Origin: Psychrobacter jeotgali
GTDB taxonomy: Bacteria > Pseudomonadota > Gammaproteobacteria > Pseudomonadales > Moraxellaceae
NCBI RefSeq assembly: GCF_904846315.1
Contig: NZ_CAJHAF010000001.1
Location: 496,001-560,000, forward strand
DNA: 64,000 nucleotides
Direction: 5' to 3'
The notes beneath the pieces were generated by a model, which had not been told where the DNA came from, searched no databases, and saw only the letters and a program-made list of their open reading frames with translations. The position numbers were made by a program, and so were the translations under genes. The first letter of the stretch is position 1, and each line of letters opens with the position of its first letter. Positions 8,342 to 18,307 of this stretch are shown here, in pieces.

Positions 8342-10873
8342 GTGAAAAGTATAAAAAATATGAATAGAAGAGGTTTTTTAAAGTCTTTAGCCGCTTTGTC
8401 TGGTACGGCATTATTACCTATGCCTTTACTGGCTAATAACAGCATCGTAACTAATACTAAAGGTGAAAAGGTTGATGTGAGTGGCTGGAAAGTATCCGGT
8501 GCTCACTGGGGCGCTTTTCGCGCTAGAGTTGAGGCTGATAGAGTTCTTGAGATATTGCCTTTTGAATTTGACCAACATCCTACCAAGATATTGGACGGTA
8601 CTATGGGCGTTATTTATAGCCCTTCGCGAGTACGTTATCCAATGATTCGTTTGGACTGGTATAGAAAACGTCAAAACAGCGATAAAACCCAGCGCGGTGA
8701 CAACCGCTTTGTCCGAGTAGGTTGGGATGAAGCTTTAGATACGCTTTATGAAGAGCTTGAACGTATCCAAAGAAACCATGGTCCTTGGGCATTACACACT
8801 GCTAACGTTGGTTGGCGTTCGGTAGGGAATATTCACAGCTGTGGCAACCACATGTTACGTGCTATTGCTATGCATGGTAATAGTGTAGGTACAGCAGGTG
8901 ACTATTCTACCGGTGCCGGTCAGGTCATTCTGCCTTATATTTTAGGATCTACAGAGGTATATTCTCAAGGTACTTCATGGCCAGTCATTCTTGATGAATC
9001 AAAAGTGATTATCTTTTGGGCGAATGATCCGGTTAAAAACTTGCAAGTGGGTTGGAACACCGAGACTCATGAAGCTTATGAATATTTAGCACTACTAAAA
9101 GATAAAGTCAGGAATGACGATATCAAGGTGATCTGTATTGATCCCGTTAAGAGTAAAACCCAGAATTACTTAGAGTGTGAGCATCAATATGTCAACCCAA
9201 TGACTGATGTGGCATTTATGTTGGCGATTGCACATACGCTTTACACTGAGAACCTTTATGATAAAGAGTTCTTGGACATGTATGCGCTGGGCTTCGATGA
9301 GTTTACCCCGTACCTTATGGGTAAAACCGAAGATATGGTCGAAAAGACCCCAGAGTGGGCGGCACCGATCTGCGGAATAGACGCACAGCGTATCCGTGAA
9401 CTGGCGCGCTTGATGGCGAGTAACCGTACTCAGCTTATCTTTGGTTGGGCTATTCAACGTCAACAGCATGGGGAACAACCTTATTGGATGGGAGCGATTA
9501 TCGCAGCCATGCTAGGTCAGATTGGCCTGCCAGGTGGCGGTATCAGCTATTCGCACCATTATAGTTCTGTTGGGGTCTCTTCTTCTGGCGCTACCATGCC
9601 AGGTGCATACCCACTGAACTTAGATACTGGACGTAAACCTAAGTATGACAACGATGACTATAATGGTTATAGCTCAGTGATACCGGTTGCTCGTGCTGCA
9701 GACTGCTTACTAGAACCGGGTAAAAAGATTAATTTTAATGGTCAAGAAGTTACTTTGCCACCTTACAAAATGGGCATCTTCTCAGGTTGTAACCAATGGC
9801 ATCGTCACCAAGATCGTAACCGCATGAAAGAAGCTTACTTCAATGTGGAAACCGTAGTAGCGGTTGATTATAACTGGACAGCTACCTGCCGATTTGCAGA
9901 TATTGTATTACCGGCCTGTACGCCTTATGAGCGTAATGACCTTGATGCTTATGGTTCCTACAGTAACCGCGGGGTTATTGCTATGCATAAGTTAGTCGAG
10001 CCGCTGTACCAATCAAAATCAGACTTTGATATCTGGCGCGAGTTTGCTAGACGTATGGATCGTGAACTCGAATACAGTCGTCAGATGAATGAGATGCAGT
10101 GGGTTGAACAAATTTATACTGAGTGCCGTGCTGACAACTTGAAAAAAGACTTTTACATGCCGCCGTTCCAAGAGTTTTGGGAAAAAGGTTACGTTTTATT
10201 TCCAGAAGGTGAGAACTGGGTACGTCATGCCGACTTCCGTGAAGATCCTGAGGTTAATGCTCTAGGTACACCGTCCGGCTTTATTGAAATTAACAGCCGC
10301 ACTATCGGTAGCTACGGCTATGATGATTGTAAGAGTCATCCTATTTGGATGGAGAAGGCTGAGCGCTCTCACGGTGGCCCCGGTTCTGATAAGCATCCAC
10401 TGTGGTTGCAATCTGTCCACCCAGATACCCGTTTGCACTCTCAAACTTGTGAGTCTGAGGAACGCCGTGCGGTTTATACCGTACAGGGCCGTGAGCCTTG
10501 CTACATGGGACCTGAAGATGCAGCCGCTCGTGGTATTAAAGATGGCGACTTGGTCAGAGTCTTCAATGATCGCGGTCAACTATTGGCTGGTGCGGTTATT
10601 TCAGACAACTTCCCGCCAGGTATCATTCGTATTCAAGAGGGCGCATGGTATGGACCAACAGGGCCTGAGCTTGGTGCCTTAGATACCTACGGAGATCCCA
10701 ATACGGTAACTTTGGATATTGGTACTTCAAGTTTGGCACAAGCACCTAGTGCGAATACTTGTATCGTAGAGATGGAGAAGTTTGTGGGTACAGCGCCAGC
10801 AGTAACCTCTTTCGGTGGTCCTACTTATGTTAGACCAGATGGTAGTCCTGAAACATCAGCTCGAGCTCAATAA
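8342..10873 (+). CDS. torA: Trimethylamine-N-oxide reductase TorA (molybdopterin, periplasmic)
   Basis: 843 residues from a GTG at 8342, chosen because GGAG lies 8 nt upstream; the frame extends 17 codons further without a better start. A Tat signal ([10 protein letters not shown], then a hydrophobic stretch to about residue 32) shows folded export to the periplasm. The body is a DMSO reductase-family molybdoenzyme: the block [10 protein letters not shown] carries Ser ~189, the expected molybdenum ligand, and the C-terminal bis-MGD domain is complete. It reduces TMAO to trimethylamine as a terminal electron acceptor. BisC or DMSO reductase are close relatives, but the torC and torD neighbours favour TorA. 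Confidence 0.93.
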   Translation: MKSIKNMNRRGFLKSLAALSGTALLPMPLLANNSIVTNTKGEKVDVSGWKVSGAHWGAFRARVEADRVLEILPFEFDQHPTKILDGTMGVIYSPSRVRYPMIRLDWYRKRQNSDKTQRGDNRFVRVGWDEALDTLYEELERIQRNHGPWALHTANVGWRSVGNIHSCGNHMLRAIAMHGNSVGTAGDYSTGAGQVILPYILGSTEVYSQGTSWPVILDESKVIIFWANDPVKNLQVGWNTETHEAYEYLALLKDKVRNDDIKVICIDPVKSKTQNYLECEHQYVNPMTDVAFMLAIAHTLYTENLYDKEFLDMYALGFDEFTPYLMGKTEDMVEKTPEWAAPICGIDAQRIRELARLMASNRTQLIFGWAIQRQQHGEQPYWMGAIIAAMLGQIGLPGGGISYSHHYSSVGVSSSGATMPGAYPLNLDTGRKPKYDNDDYNGYSSVIPVARAADCLLEPGKKINFNGQEVTLPPYKMGIFSGCNQWHRHQDRNRMKEAYFNVETVVAVDYNWTATCRFADIVLPACTPYERNDLDAYGSYSNRGVIAMHKLVEPLYQSKSDFDIWREFARRMDRELEYSRQMNEMQWVEQIYTECRADNLKKDFYMPPFQEFWEKGYVLFPEGENWVRHADFREDPEVNALGTPSGFIEINSRTIGSYGYDDCKSHPIWMEKAERSHGGPGSDKHPLWLQSVHPDTRLHSQTCESEERRAVYTVQGREPCYMGPEDAAARGIKDGDLVRVFNDRGQLLAGAVISDNFPPGIIRIQEGAWYGPTGPELGALDTYGDPNTVTLDIGTSSLAQAPSANTCIVEMEKFVGTAPAVTSFGGPTYVRPDGSPETSARAQ

Positions 10874-11048
10874 ACGGGTGCTAGCAGTTTAAAGCTATAT
10901 AAGTTATTAGTTCACTGACAGCTACTAATTTGTGGAGTATACCCAGAATGCCTTTGTAGATTATAACTATCAACTAGTTATGGTTTATAAAGGCATTACT
11001 CCTTACCCTTTATTATTAATAAATAAAAATAAGACAATTGGATATAAA

Positions 11049-11750
11049 ATGACTATTTCAACCGATAGTTCAATAGATACCACAATGGATGCAACGACAG
11101 AATGGCAAGCTGCTAATACTGCTCGTTCTGCACTCTATCGCTGGTTTGCAGATATTTTTGCACGTGAGCTGACTACTACAACTCTAGAGCAGTGGCAACA
11201 AAACCAAGTTTATGAAAGCATTCATGAAGCTTTTGTTAGCCTTGATCTTGAAGAGCAGAGCAACCGGGTAAAAGCCGCTATTAGTGATTTAAATAAGCTA
11301 CCTAAACAAGATCGTGCTCTCGAGCTTGCGGCTGACTTTGCCCAGATATTTTTACTGAGTGGCGATGATAGTGCGCCTCCTTATGCCTCGTATTACTTAA
11401 GTGAGGATAAGCACTTATATGGTGAGCCAGTCAAGCAAATGCGTCAATTCCTCAAGAGTCAGCAGCTAAGTTTAAACCCTGAATTCCGTGAGCCTGATGA
11501 TCATGTGAGTGTTTATTTTATGGTTATGAGCTTGTGGATCAATAGTAGTAATAACTCAGGCTCAGATATGCTGACTTTAGCTCAAGAGCAGGTAGAGTTT
11601 TTAGATAGTGCGTTACTGAATTGGCTACCGAAGTTTAATGAGCGCTGCCAGAGAATAAGAGTACAAACGGATCTTTACCCCGCATTGGTAGCTTTAGCAG
11701 AACAGTTTGTTATCGCTGACAGAGAGGCGTTGTCCACCTTAGTTAGCTAA
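11049..11750 (+). CDS. torD: TorA-specific chaperone TorD
   Basis: 233 residues from the ATG at 11049, with GGA 8 nt upstream; the frame extends 39 codons further upstream without support. The all-helical TorD/DmsD signature is visible as APPYASYYLSEDKHLYGEP and EPDDHVSVYFMVMSLW. The protein binds the Tat signal and core of TorA in the cytoplasm and holds it ready for molybdenum cofactor insertion. It follows torA by about 175 nt, in the expected operon order. Confidence 0.9.
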   Translation: MTISTDSSIDTTMDATTEWQAANTARSALYRWFADIFARELTTTTLEQWQQNQVYESIHEAFVSLDLEEQSNRVKAAISDLNKLPKQDRALELAADFAQIFLLSGDDSAPPYASYYLSEDKHLYGEPVKQMRQFLKSQQLSLNPEFREPDDHVSVYFMVMSLWINSSNNSGSDMLTLAQEQVEFLDSALLNWLPKFNERCQRIRVQTDLYPALVALAEQFVIADREALSTLVS

Positions 11751-11823
11751 TCCTGCTTGTATAAATTCACCCATACTTGATAAGATGGTTTCTATTTATT
11801 GTACATAAGTGAGTATAAATATA

Positions 11824-13113
11824 ATGATTACCGTTGAACAGCTCCAGCATGCTATTACTGAGCGTATTAGTAATTACAACCAAGATGACTCTCCTTTAAG
11901 CAAACGAGCTACACAGACCTTTGAGCTTTTGGAAAGTAAAAACCATATTTTGGCCCAAGATATCATTTCACCTTTTAGCGTACCTAGAAATGACTTATCG
12001 GCTATGGACGGTTATGCTACGGCTAAGGGAAGTAATCTCTCAAAAGATAATACTATCGAGATCGTGGGTGAATCGCAGGCGGGTAGCCCTTTTACTGGCG
12101 ATTTACAATCGGGTCAGGGTATTCGTATCTTTACCGGTGCGGTTGTTCCTAACGACTGCGATACCGTCATCATGCAAGAAAATACTGACTTTGACGCAAT
12201 CAAAAACCATCTTGATAAGTCCCAACCTTATGCGATAACGCTTACCCAAGCTGCCAAAATTGATAATAATATCCGTAAGCAAGGCGAGGAGATTGAGTCG
12301 GGTGAAGTGGTTCTTAAAACCGGTAAACGCCTGAACCCTGCTGATATTAGCCTGCTTGCTAACTTGGGAATCGATAAGGTTGAAGTGTTTAAGCCCATAA
12401 CTGTGGGGGTGTTAGCTACCGGTGACGAGCTAGTCGCTTTAGGGGATACTCTAGATAATTCGGCACAGATTTATAACTCCAATACTCCCACGCTTAAAAG
12501 TCTGCTAGCTGACTTGCCCGTTACCATTCATGACTATGGCATTATTCCTGATCATTTAGATAAAACGGCTAATGCGGTCACTGCTGCCATGCAAGAGTGT
12601 GATGTTTTAATCTCGACAGCCGGTGTATCCGTTGGTGATTATGACTTTTTAACTACCGTAATTGAGCAATTGGGTCAGATAAATCATTATAAAGTAGCTA
12701 TGAAGCCAGGTAAGCCTTTTGTCTTTGGTGAATTAAATAAAGACTTGCTCAAGCCTGTATTATACTTTGGTTTACCCGGTAACCCCTTATCTACTATAGT
12801 GGGCACTTTGCAGTTCGTTATTCCAGCATTATGGCAATTATCGGGAGTACGTGCTGATGATTTACCATTGACGTTATCGATGCCAGCAACGCTTGAAAAT
12901 GAGGTTAAAAAGTCAGCTGGGCGTACTGACTTTCAGCGTGGTGTTTTATCGCAGGATAACAACGGTAAACTGCAAGTTAAGAGCTTTGCCAAGCAGCAGT
13001 CCCATCGTATTAAGCAATTTAGCCAAGCTAATTGTCTAATGGTGTTGGCAAAAGATGAAGGCAATCTATCCGCTGGTGAGCAAGTGCAGGTTCAGCCTTT
13101 TCCTTGGTCGTAA
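11824..13113 (+). CDS. moeA: Molybdopterin molybdotransferase MoeA
   Basis: 429 residues. Conserved MoeA blocks: VPRNDLSAMDGYA near residue 50, the RIFTGAVVP segment, LATGDELV, the MPT-binding TAGVSVGDYDF and GLPGNPLS. It inserts molybdate into adenylylated molybdopterin, the last step of molybdenum cofactor synthesis, which TorA needs. The frame starts at a GTG (11809) but the ATG at 11824 begins the conserved MITVEQLQ, so I prefer it. It follows torD by about 70 nt and ends at a strong terminator, so it is probably co-expressed with tor. Confidence 0.92.
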   Translation: MITVEQLQHAITERISNYNQDDSPLSKRATQTFELLESKNHILAQDIISPFSVPRNDLSAMDGYATAKGSNLSKDNTIEIVGESQAGSPFTGDLQSGQGIRIFTGAVVPNDCDTVIMQENTDFDAIKNHLDKSQPYAITLTQAAKIDNNIRKQGEEIESGEVVLKTGKRLNPADISLLANLGIDKVEVFKPITVGVLATGDELVALGDTLDNSAQIYNSNTPTLKSLLADLPVTIHDYGIIPDHLDKTANAVTAAMQECDVLISTAGVSVGDYDFLTTVIEQLGQINHYKVAMKPGKPFVFGELNKDLLKPVLYFGLPGNPLSTIVGTLQFVIPALWQLSGVRADDLPLTLSMPATLENEVKKSAGRTDFQRGVLSQDNNGKLQVKSFAKQQSHRIKQFSQANCLMVLAKDEGNLSAGEQVQVQPFPWS

Positions 13114-13136
13114 CAAGCTGTGGTGATAGTATGATG

Positions 13137-13175
13137 CTCAAGGCTGATAATAAAATTATCAGCCTTGAGTTTTTT
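13137..13175 (+). terminator. Rho-independent terminator after moeA
   Basis: A perfect 14-bp stem, CTCAAGGCTGATAA paired with TTATCAGCCTTGAG across a 5-nt loop, followed by six Ts. It lies 24 nt after the moeA stop and closes the tor-moeA region. Confidence 0.92.
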
Positions 13176-13329
13176 AAGAATGTGAAAATTCGTTATGCTA
13201 GTTGCTATAGGCTTGTTAATGGCGACTAGCTCTATTGATATAAAAGCTGGGTTCGTATGGCTGTTAAGTGATTTAACAACCCATAACTTGACACCCTCTA
13301 ATCTCATAAAGCTTCAGCTCATTATTCCG

Positions 13330-14427
13330 TTAATTATTATTAGATAAAAATTCCAATAAGACTGGGACGTTTTCTCTAGCGCTACGTCCAGCGCCTATGA
13401 GAGTGGCAGAGGCGGGACTGGCCCAATTGCCATAGCCAAATAACCACAGCCGAGGCTCTTTGAGCGCTTGTCCTTGTTTATTTAATATGCTGCCATCTTC
13501 TTCAATGACGCCTAAAGGCGCTAAATGCTCAAGCTCGGGCTCAAAACCAGTACACCAAATAATAGCATCTATTGACTCTTTACGACCATCACTCCAAACG
13601 ACGCCTTGCTGGGTTAAGCGGCTAAACATTGGTAGCGTAGTTAATAACCCTTTATCTCGTGCTTTTTTAACCGCTGGTACCATAACAATATTGCCAACGT
13701 TAATATCGACGAGACGGTGTTTATCGCTGTTATCTTCGTCAGCACTATCGCTATTATATTGACCGGTAATACGCGCTGTGGCTCTATCAAATAAAGCACG
13801 TCCATCGACATCGTCTGGTAAGAATTGCGGAGGTTCACGTGTCACCCAGCTCGCATCAGCGAATTGAACCAATTCAGCATAAATCTGCGCCCCCGAATTA
13901 CCACCACCGATTACTAAAACTCGTTTTCCTTTATAAGCTTCTGGACCTTGGTAATGAGCAGAATGGCGCTGCTCACCGAGATAGTCTTGTCGTCCTTGAA
14001 TATCTGGAATGTAGTAATTATTCCACGTGCCTGTTGCGCTCACTACCGCATTAGCCAGCCAAGTATAGCGACCATCGCTGACACGCAGACAGTCATTTTG
14101 ATCATCACGCTCTACGCTTTGCACGTCATACGGGCGATAGATAGGTAGCTTATAGTGCTGTTCATAATCAGCAAGATAGCTTAGGACTTCATCACGATGC
14201 GGGTTTTTGCCCTCTTTAGATTGTGGCATCAATCTCCCCGGTAAGGAGCTCATCCAAGCAGGTGAAAACAGCCGTAGCGATGGCCAAGTATGTCGCCAAG
14301 CGCCGCCACTTTGCTGTTGATTGTCTAGAATTATGAAATCCAGCTCGGCTCGCCTTAAATAATAGCCTACGGCTAGACCTGCTTGACCACCGCCAATCAC
14401 AATCACATCGAATATTTTAGTTGACAT
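13330..14427 (-). CDS. FAD/NAD(P)-dependent flavin monooxygenase (ArsO/CzcO-like)
   Basis: 365 residues. An N-terminal FAD-binding motif VIGGGQAGLAVGYYLRR, a GGAWRHTWPSLRLFSP block, the FMO-like segment around GEQRHSAHYQG and a second dinucleotide motif VLVIGGGNSGAQ define a class B flavoprotein monooxygenase. The closest families I recognise are ArsO and CzcO-like putative monooxygenases. No ars or metal-resistance genes are nearby, so the substrate is not indicated by context. Monocistronic, facing moeA. Confidence 0.82.
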   Translation of the reverse strand: MSTKIFDVIVIGGGQAGLAVGYYLRRAELDFIILDNQQQSGGAWRHTWPSLRLFSPAWMSSLPGRLMPQSKEGKNPHRDEVLSYLADYEQHYKLPIYRPYDVQSVERDDQNDCLRVSDGRYTWLANAVVSATGTWNNYYIPDIQGRQDYLGEQRHSAHYQGPEAYKGKRVLVIGGGNSGAQIYAELVQFADASWVTREPPQFLPDDVDGRALFDRATARITGQYNSDSADEDNSDKHRLVDINVGNIVMVPAVKKARDKGLLTTLPMFSRLTQQGVVWSDGRKESIDAIIWCTGFEPELEHLAPLGVIEEDGSILNKQGQALKEPRLWLFGYGNWASPASATLIGAGRSARENVPVLLEFLSNNN

Positions 14428-14606
14428 AATACTACTTTAGTCGCCTTTATTAAGGGTGAATTAGAATCTGAATACCTTTAACTTTGCCAGCGCTTTAGTG
14501 CGGTCCTCTAATAAGGTATGGGGCTCAACGATAGCGACTCAAGTAGCAGACTATTAGATAATGGTTTATGATGAACGATTATTAATTATTCTGAACAAAA
14601 TAAACT

Positions 14607-15026
14607 ATGATTTTTATCAATAATAACATCAGTCTCAACGACAATGATGTAGAGATTAGCGCCATCCGCTCGCAAGGGGCTGGCGGGCAAAATGTCAATA
14701 AAGTCGCTTCTGCCATTCATCTGCGTTTCGATATCAATGCTTCAAGCCTCAGCGACACTCATAAACAGCGGCTGCTTGCCAGTAAAGACAACCGCATTAA
14801 TAAAGACGGGGTGTTGATTATCAAAGCGCAGCAGTATCGCACTCAAGAGAGAAACAGAGTCGATGCACTTGAGCGGCTTAGAAGCTTTATAATTAAAGCC
14901 ACTCAGGTGAATAAACCTAGGAAGCCGACTAAACCCAGTAAGAGTGCTAAACGTAAACGTGTCGATCAAAAAACTCAGCGTGGTAGAACTAAAGCTTTGC
15001 GAGGTAAGGTTGATTTTAATCAATAA
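14607..15026 (+). CDS. arfB: Alternative ribosome-rescue factor ArfB (YaeJ)
   Basis: 139 residues. The N-terminal domain contains RSQGAGGQNVNKVASA with the catalytic GGQ, and the C-terminus is a basic Lys/Arg-rich tail (KPTKPSKSAKRKRVDQKTQR) that threads into the empty mRNA channel. Length and the short domain mean ArfB, not a full release factor. It hydrolyses peptidyl-tRNA on stalled ribosomes lacking a stop codon, as a backup to tmRNA. Confidence 0.93.
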   Translation: MIFINNNISLNDNDVEISAIRSQGAGGQNVNKVASAIHLRFDINASSLSDTHKQRLLASKDNRINKDGVLIIKAQQYRTQERNRVDALERLRSFIIKATQVNKPRKPTKPSKSAKRKRVDQKTQRGRTKALRGKVDFNQ

Positions 15027-15138
15027 TCTAGCTTTTAGGTTCTGCTATAGCTCGCCATACTTGATTAAGTGCGATATCTTGGCAGAAATGCTAAAGTAGA
15101 GCGATTAGTTTATAACTTTTATTACTGCGAAAATATCT

Positions 15139-15804
15139 ATGACTTGCTTACTTCCTCGGCTTTATTCCTTTCGTCGTTGTCCCTATGCTATGCGCGCCCG
15201 TCTCGGTATCTTATTTGCCAGGTTACAGGTGGAGCTGCGAGAAATAGTGTTAAAAAACAAACCGGCTCAGATGCTAGCGATTAGCCCAAAAGGTACGGTG
15301 CCGGTTTTGCAGTTGTCTGATGGCACGGTGATCGAAGAGAGCAGAGAGATAATGGAGTGGGCGCTTGAGCAACAAGACCCACAAACGCTATTGGATATAA
15401 AAACTTTGATTCAGGCTAATGCGCTGATCGATAAAAACGATAATGAATTTAAGTATTGGCTGGATCGTTATAAGTATGCGGATCGTCATCCTGAGATGAC
15501 CCAAGAACAGTATCGTAAGCAGGGCGAAGTCTTTTTACAGGTTTTAGAAGAGCTGCTAACCGAAAACCCTTATTTACTGGGAGATAAAGTAAGCATTGCT
15601 GATATTGGTATCATGCCTTTTGTTCGCCAATTTGCTCATGTGGATCGTGAAGTGTTTTATAGCTTAGATTATCCCAATTTGCAGCAGTGGCTCATAAAAT
15701 GGCTAGAGCATCCGCTCTTTTTGCAAATAATGATCAAATATCAGCCTTGGCAAGAAAATGATGACGTGGTGGTTTTTCCTCCTTCTTTAAAAGACCTTAA
15801 TTAA
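15139..15804 (+). CDS. Glutathione S-transferase family protein
   Basis: 221 residues. The N-terminal thioredoxin-like half contains YSFRRCPYAMRARLGI, the cis-Pro block SPKGTVPVLQL and EESREIMEWAL, followed by an all-helical C-terminal domain with VSIADIGIMPFVRQFA. RRCPYAMR carries a Cys at the position used by omega-type or glutaredoxin-like GSTs, suggesting thiol-transfer rather than classical conjugation. The substrate is unknown. Confidence 0.88.
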   Translation: MTCLLPRLYSFRRCPYAMRARLGILFARLQVELREIVLKNKPAQMLAISPKGTVPVLQLSDGTVIEESREIMEWALEQQDPQTLLDIKTLIQANALIDKNDNEFKYWLDRYKYADRHPEMTQEQYRKQGEVFLQVLEELLTENPYLLGDKVSIADIGIMPFVRQFAHVDREVFYSLDYPNLQQWLIKWLEHPLFLQIMIKYQPWQENDDVVVFPPSLKDLN

Positions 15805-15843
15805 TGCTATGATAAATCTTCATTTTAACTTTAAGAGACTACC

Positions 15844-16410
15844 ATGACCGTTGATCTTAATAGCCGTTACGGCCTGAATCCTGCCCACAGTGAAGTGGTA
15901 GAGGCTTGCCAAATTATTGAGCCGTGCGATGCGTTAGATATGGGTTGCTCTAACGGCCGTAATGCTTTATACCTCAGCCAACTCGGGTTCGATGTTACGG
16001 CGATAGATGTCAATCCTAGCGCCATTCATATGCTGGAAGATATCATTAAGCAAGAAGAGCTGACAAATATTAAAGCTGAAGTGTACGATATCAATCGGGC
16101 AAATCTCGATGCAGATTACGGTTTTATTTCCTGTACGGTAACCTTGATGTTTCTTGATCCCGCTCGCGTTGACGCTGTCATTGCTGATATGCAACAGCGT
16201 ACTAAGCCTGAAGGTTATAATCTGATTGTTTGTGCGATGGATACGCCAGCATACCCGTGCCCTATTAACTTTCCATTTACCTTAAACGAAGGACAATTGC
16301 GTGAGTTTTATGAGGGTTGGGAGCTAATTAAGTATAATGAAGATGTTGGCACCATGCACAATGGCGCTCAATTACAGTTTGCGACTATGTTGGCACAAAA
16401 GCCTAGCTAG
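15844..16410 (+). CDS. TehB-like SAM-dependent methyltransferase
   Basis: 188 residues. The SAM-binding motif LDMGCSNGRNALYLSQLGF is followed by VTAIDVNPSAIHML and the TehB-type segment CTVTLMFLDPARV and PFTLNEGQLREFYEGWEL. TehB detoxifies tellurite by methylation in E. coli. TehA is not adjacent, and TehB homologues are common without a proven tellurite role. AAGAG lies upstream of the ATG. Confidence 0.85.
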   Translation: MTVDLNSRYGLNPAHSEVVEACQIIEPCDALDMGCSNGRNALYLSQLGFDVTAIDVNPSAIHMLEDIIKQEELTNIKAEVYDINRANLDADYGFISCTVTLMFLDPARVDAVIADMQQRTKPEGYNLIVCAMDTPAYPCPINFPFTLNEGQLREFYEGWELIKYNEDVGTMHNGAQLQFATMLAQKPS

Positions 16411-16534
16411 ATCATCTGATCTGTTATTCACTCTAACAATTATAGAAAACATAGTCATAAAAATGATTATCAAAAAACATTTATAACAAGCTACTGATAT
16501 AATGCAAATCGTTATAAGATAAAGATAGAAATTT

Positions 16535-17245
16535 ATGGAACAGAAACAAAACGCTGTAGAACAAAGACCAGTCTTCATGCCTAGAGTCAACAGTGACAAT
16601 CTAGTAAAAACCGACATGGTTAGATTTGAGCGCCATGTGGGATTTGCTAGTAGACAAAAGAAAAAGTCTATCAATGATTTGCATCAAGTGATTCGCAAAA
16701 AGTACGGATTTAACCATGTGTTAGAGCTATCTAGTAAGTCGGGTAACAAGTTGAGTTTCCTGCTCAGTCCGCTGAGCCTAAAGCTAACTGAAAATAATGG
16801 TGAGCAGCATAGTGTCGAAAACATCTTTCAAGCCAGTAAAGTTTTTGAGCACGGCGGGCCTTACCCTGATTTGCTGACCGCGCCGCCAAGACAAGCCAAA
16901 AAGGATGAGCGCTTGCAAAATTCAGGCAAGCTTATTGGCTACAATGATTTTGGTATGGAATGGCAGATAGAGCCCTTGACTATGTTTTATGATTGGCTGT
17001 ATGTCAATGCTTTAAAGCAGAATACTCAGCTGCATGAAGAGGTTATGAGCTATCAAGCCTTTACTGATATTGAGTTTAATCCCAAAAAATCTATTCATAG
17101 TTCGGCTTATGCGCTAGCTTTGTTTGTGGCGCTTAATAAACGAGAGTTGCTGGATAATGTTGAAGACCCAATAGCTTTTTATGACTTGTGCGAGGGGTTT
17201 AAGGTGAGTAATACTGAGCGCCTTTTGGAAGAGGGATGGTTTTAA
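16535..17245 (+). CDS. NADAR-type protein, DarT1-associated antitoxin family, no toxin next to it
   Basis: 236 residues. The blocks MVRFERHVGFASRQKKKSI, LELSSKSGNKL, VENIFQASKVFEHGGPYPD, FYDWLYVNAL and FTDIEFNPKKSIHSSAYA match, from memory, the family annotated as DarT1-associated NADAR antitoxin (formerly a DUF). NADAR proteins remove ADP-ribose from guanine in DNA and thereby neutralise DarT1 toxins. Here the neighbours are tehB-like and DUF3817 genes, with no DarT-like ORF on either side, so it is an orphan antitoxin, an anti-toxin defence gene, or has a different duty. Confidence 0.75.
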   Translation: MEQKQNAVEQRPVFMPRVNSDNLVKTDMVRFERHVGFASRQKKKSINDLHQVIRKKYGFNHVLELSSKSGNKLSFLLSPLSLKLTENNGEQHSVENIFQASKVFEHGGPYPDLLTAPPRQAKKDERLQNSGKLIGYNDFGMEWQIEPLTMFYDWLYVNALKQNTQLHEEVMSYQAFTDIEFNPKKSIHSSAYALALFVALNKRELLDNVEDPIAFYDLCEGFKVSNTERLLEEGWF

Positions 17246-17330
17246 TTTGAACTATGCTGATTTATTCAATCCTCAAGACCGTCCCGATTAACAATTTGTC
17301 AGACGTTAAAGATAGATATCAAAATAGATA

Positions 17331-17724
17331 TCAAATCTTAGCGCCTTTTGCTAAATGCTTTTTTAATAAATGATCGAATATAAACGACTCAAAGAGCAAA
17401 AAAGATCCAAGTACGCCCGCTGGTATCGCCCACAGAGGCATTTTTATTGTAGTAGCTGCGATTATCAGGATTAGGATATAAGCGATAAATAAAACACCAT
17501 GTGCCATGCCAATATATTTTACAGCTTCTGGAAAGCCCATTATGTATTTTAACGGCATGGCGATGCCTAATAACATCTAATAACCCTTAATAACAATAAA
17601 AAAGAAATCCCTTCCAAATAGCCCATAAATGTGAGTGTTTTTAAGGTGCTGTTTTGTGATGTTGGTAGGGGAAGCGGTTCTCGGTAATGATCTGAGCCTG
17701 TGACACTTTATTATCCTTTTTCAT
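17331..17724 (-). pseudogene. DUF3817 membrane protein gene broken by frameshifts
   Basis: The downstream part (17331-17576, 81 residues, beginning MLLGIAMPLKYIMG) is a DUF3817 protein lacking its first helix. The missing part is just upstream in another frame: an ATG at 17626 reads MGYLEGISFLLLL, which would join LGIAMPLKY perfectly. Between them lie three imperfect 10-bp units (17565-17594: GTTATTAAGG, GTTATTAGAT, GTTATTAGGC); two extra units, 20 bp, account for the shift. Further 5' an ATG at 17724 opens a third frame that ends near 17644, consistent with a second indel. The 17576 ATG does have AAGGG 7 nt upstream, so a short protein may still be made. Confidence 0.7.
17565..17594. repeat. 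Three imperfect 10-bp tandem units inside the DUF3817 gene
   Basis: Read on the minus strand the units are GTTATTAAGG, GTTATTAGAT and GTTATTAGGC. Losing two units or gaining one restores a multiple of three, so the tract could act as a slippage switch. Confidence 0.7.
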
Positions 17725-17772
17725 TAGTGCCTTGCATGGTTTGCTTCTAACCTAGAGTACGGGTAACTAGTG

Positions 17773-18090
17773 TTACTCCTTATCACCCTTGTTCTTGGCA
17801 GCTTCAATTTCATTAAAGCGTGCTAACTGTTCTGGTGTGGCTTTTTGTTGATACTTCTCTTTCCACTCAGAGTAGGGCATACCATAAATAAGCTCGCGCG
17901 CATCCTCGTAGTCGATTTCAATACCACGCTCCTCACCAGCCGCCTTATACCATTTGGATAAACAGTTGCGACAAAAGTCTGCAAGGATCATCAGATCAAT
18001 ATTTTGTACGTCTTTACGCTCGTCTAGATGAGCCAATAAACGACGAAATGCGGCGGCTTCTAATTCGGTATTTGATTCTAATTTTGCCAT
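17773..18090 (-). CDS. DUF1244 family protein
   Basis: 105 residues from the ATG at 18090, which has AGGA 8 nt upstream; a further in-frame ATG at 18111 is less well placed. The central sequence RRLLAHLDERKDVQNIDLM, then LADFCRNCLSKWY and YGMPYSEWKEKYQ, is the highly conserved DUF1244 core. The Cys-x-x-Cys pair in FCRNCL could bind metal or be redox active. Function is not known. Confidence 0.9.
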   Translation of the reverse strand: MAKLESNTELEAAAFRRLLAHLDERKDVQNIDLMILADFCRNCLSKWYKAAGEERGIEIDYEDARELIYGMPYSEWKEKYQQKATPEQLARFNEIEAAKNKGDKE

Positions 18091-18307
18091 AAGGTTTTTC
18101 CTCGTATTCATGCGTATTTGTGGTTATATACGGTGTCTTAAAAGCAATGATAACCTATATAGGGCTATCATTCTTTTAAAAACCATTAAAAAACTACGTA
18201 GCCTTTATATTTAAGGGCTACGCAGTTCGGCAGTTCAATAGTATCAGAGCATCTATCGATGTCTGATAACACTAACACCTGACAACAACAGTCAAGCGTC
18301 AATGTGG

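Noticed and set aside
13330..14427. Firm assignment of the flavin monooxygenase as ArsO
   Set aside because: The motifs fit but there is no arsenic gene nearby; kept as ArsO/CzcO-like.
15069..15284. 71-codon ORF overlapping the GST start
   Set aside because: Out-of-frame shadow of the GST gene with no ribosome site.
17644..17724. Separate small protein (27 codons from the ATG at 17724, minus strand)
   Set aside because: It ends where the DUF3817 N-terminal frame begins and is better explained as part of the broken gene.
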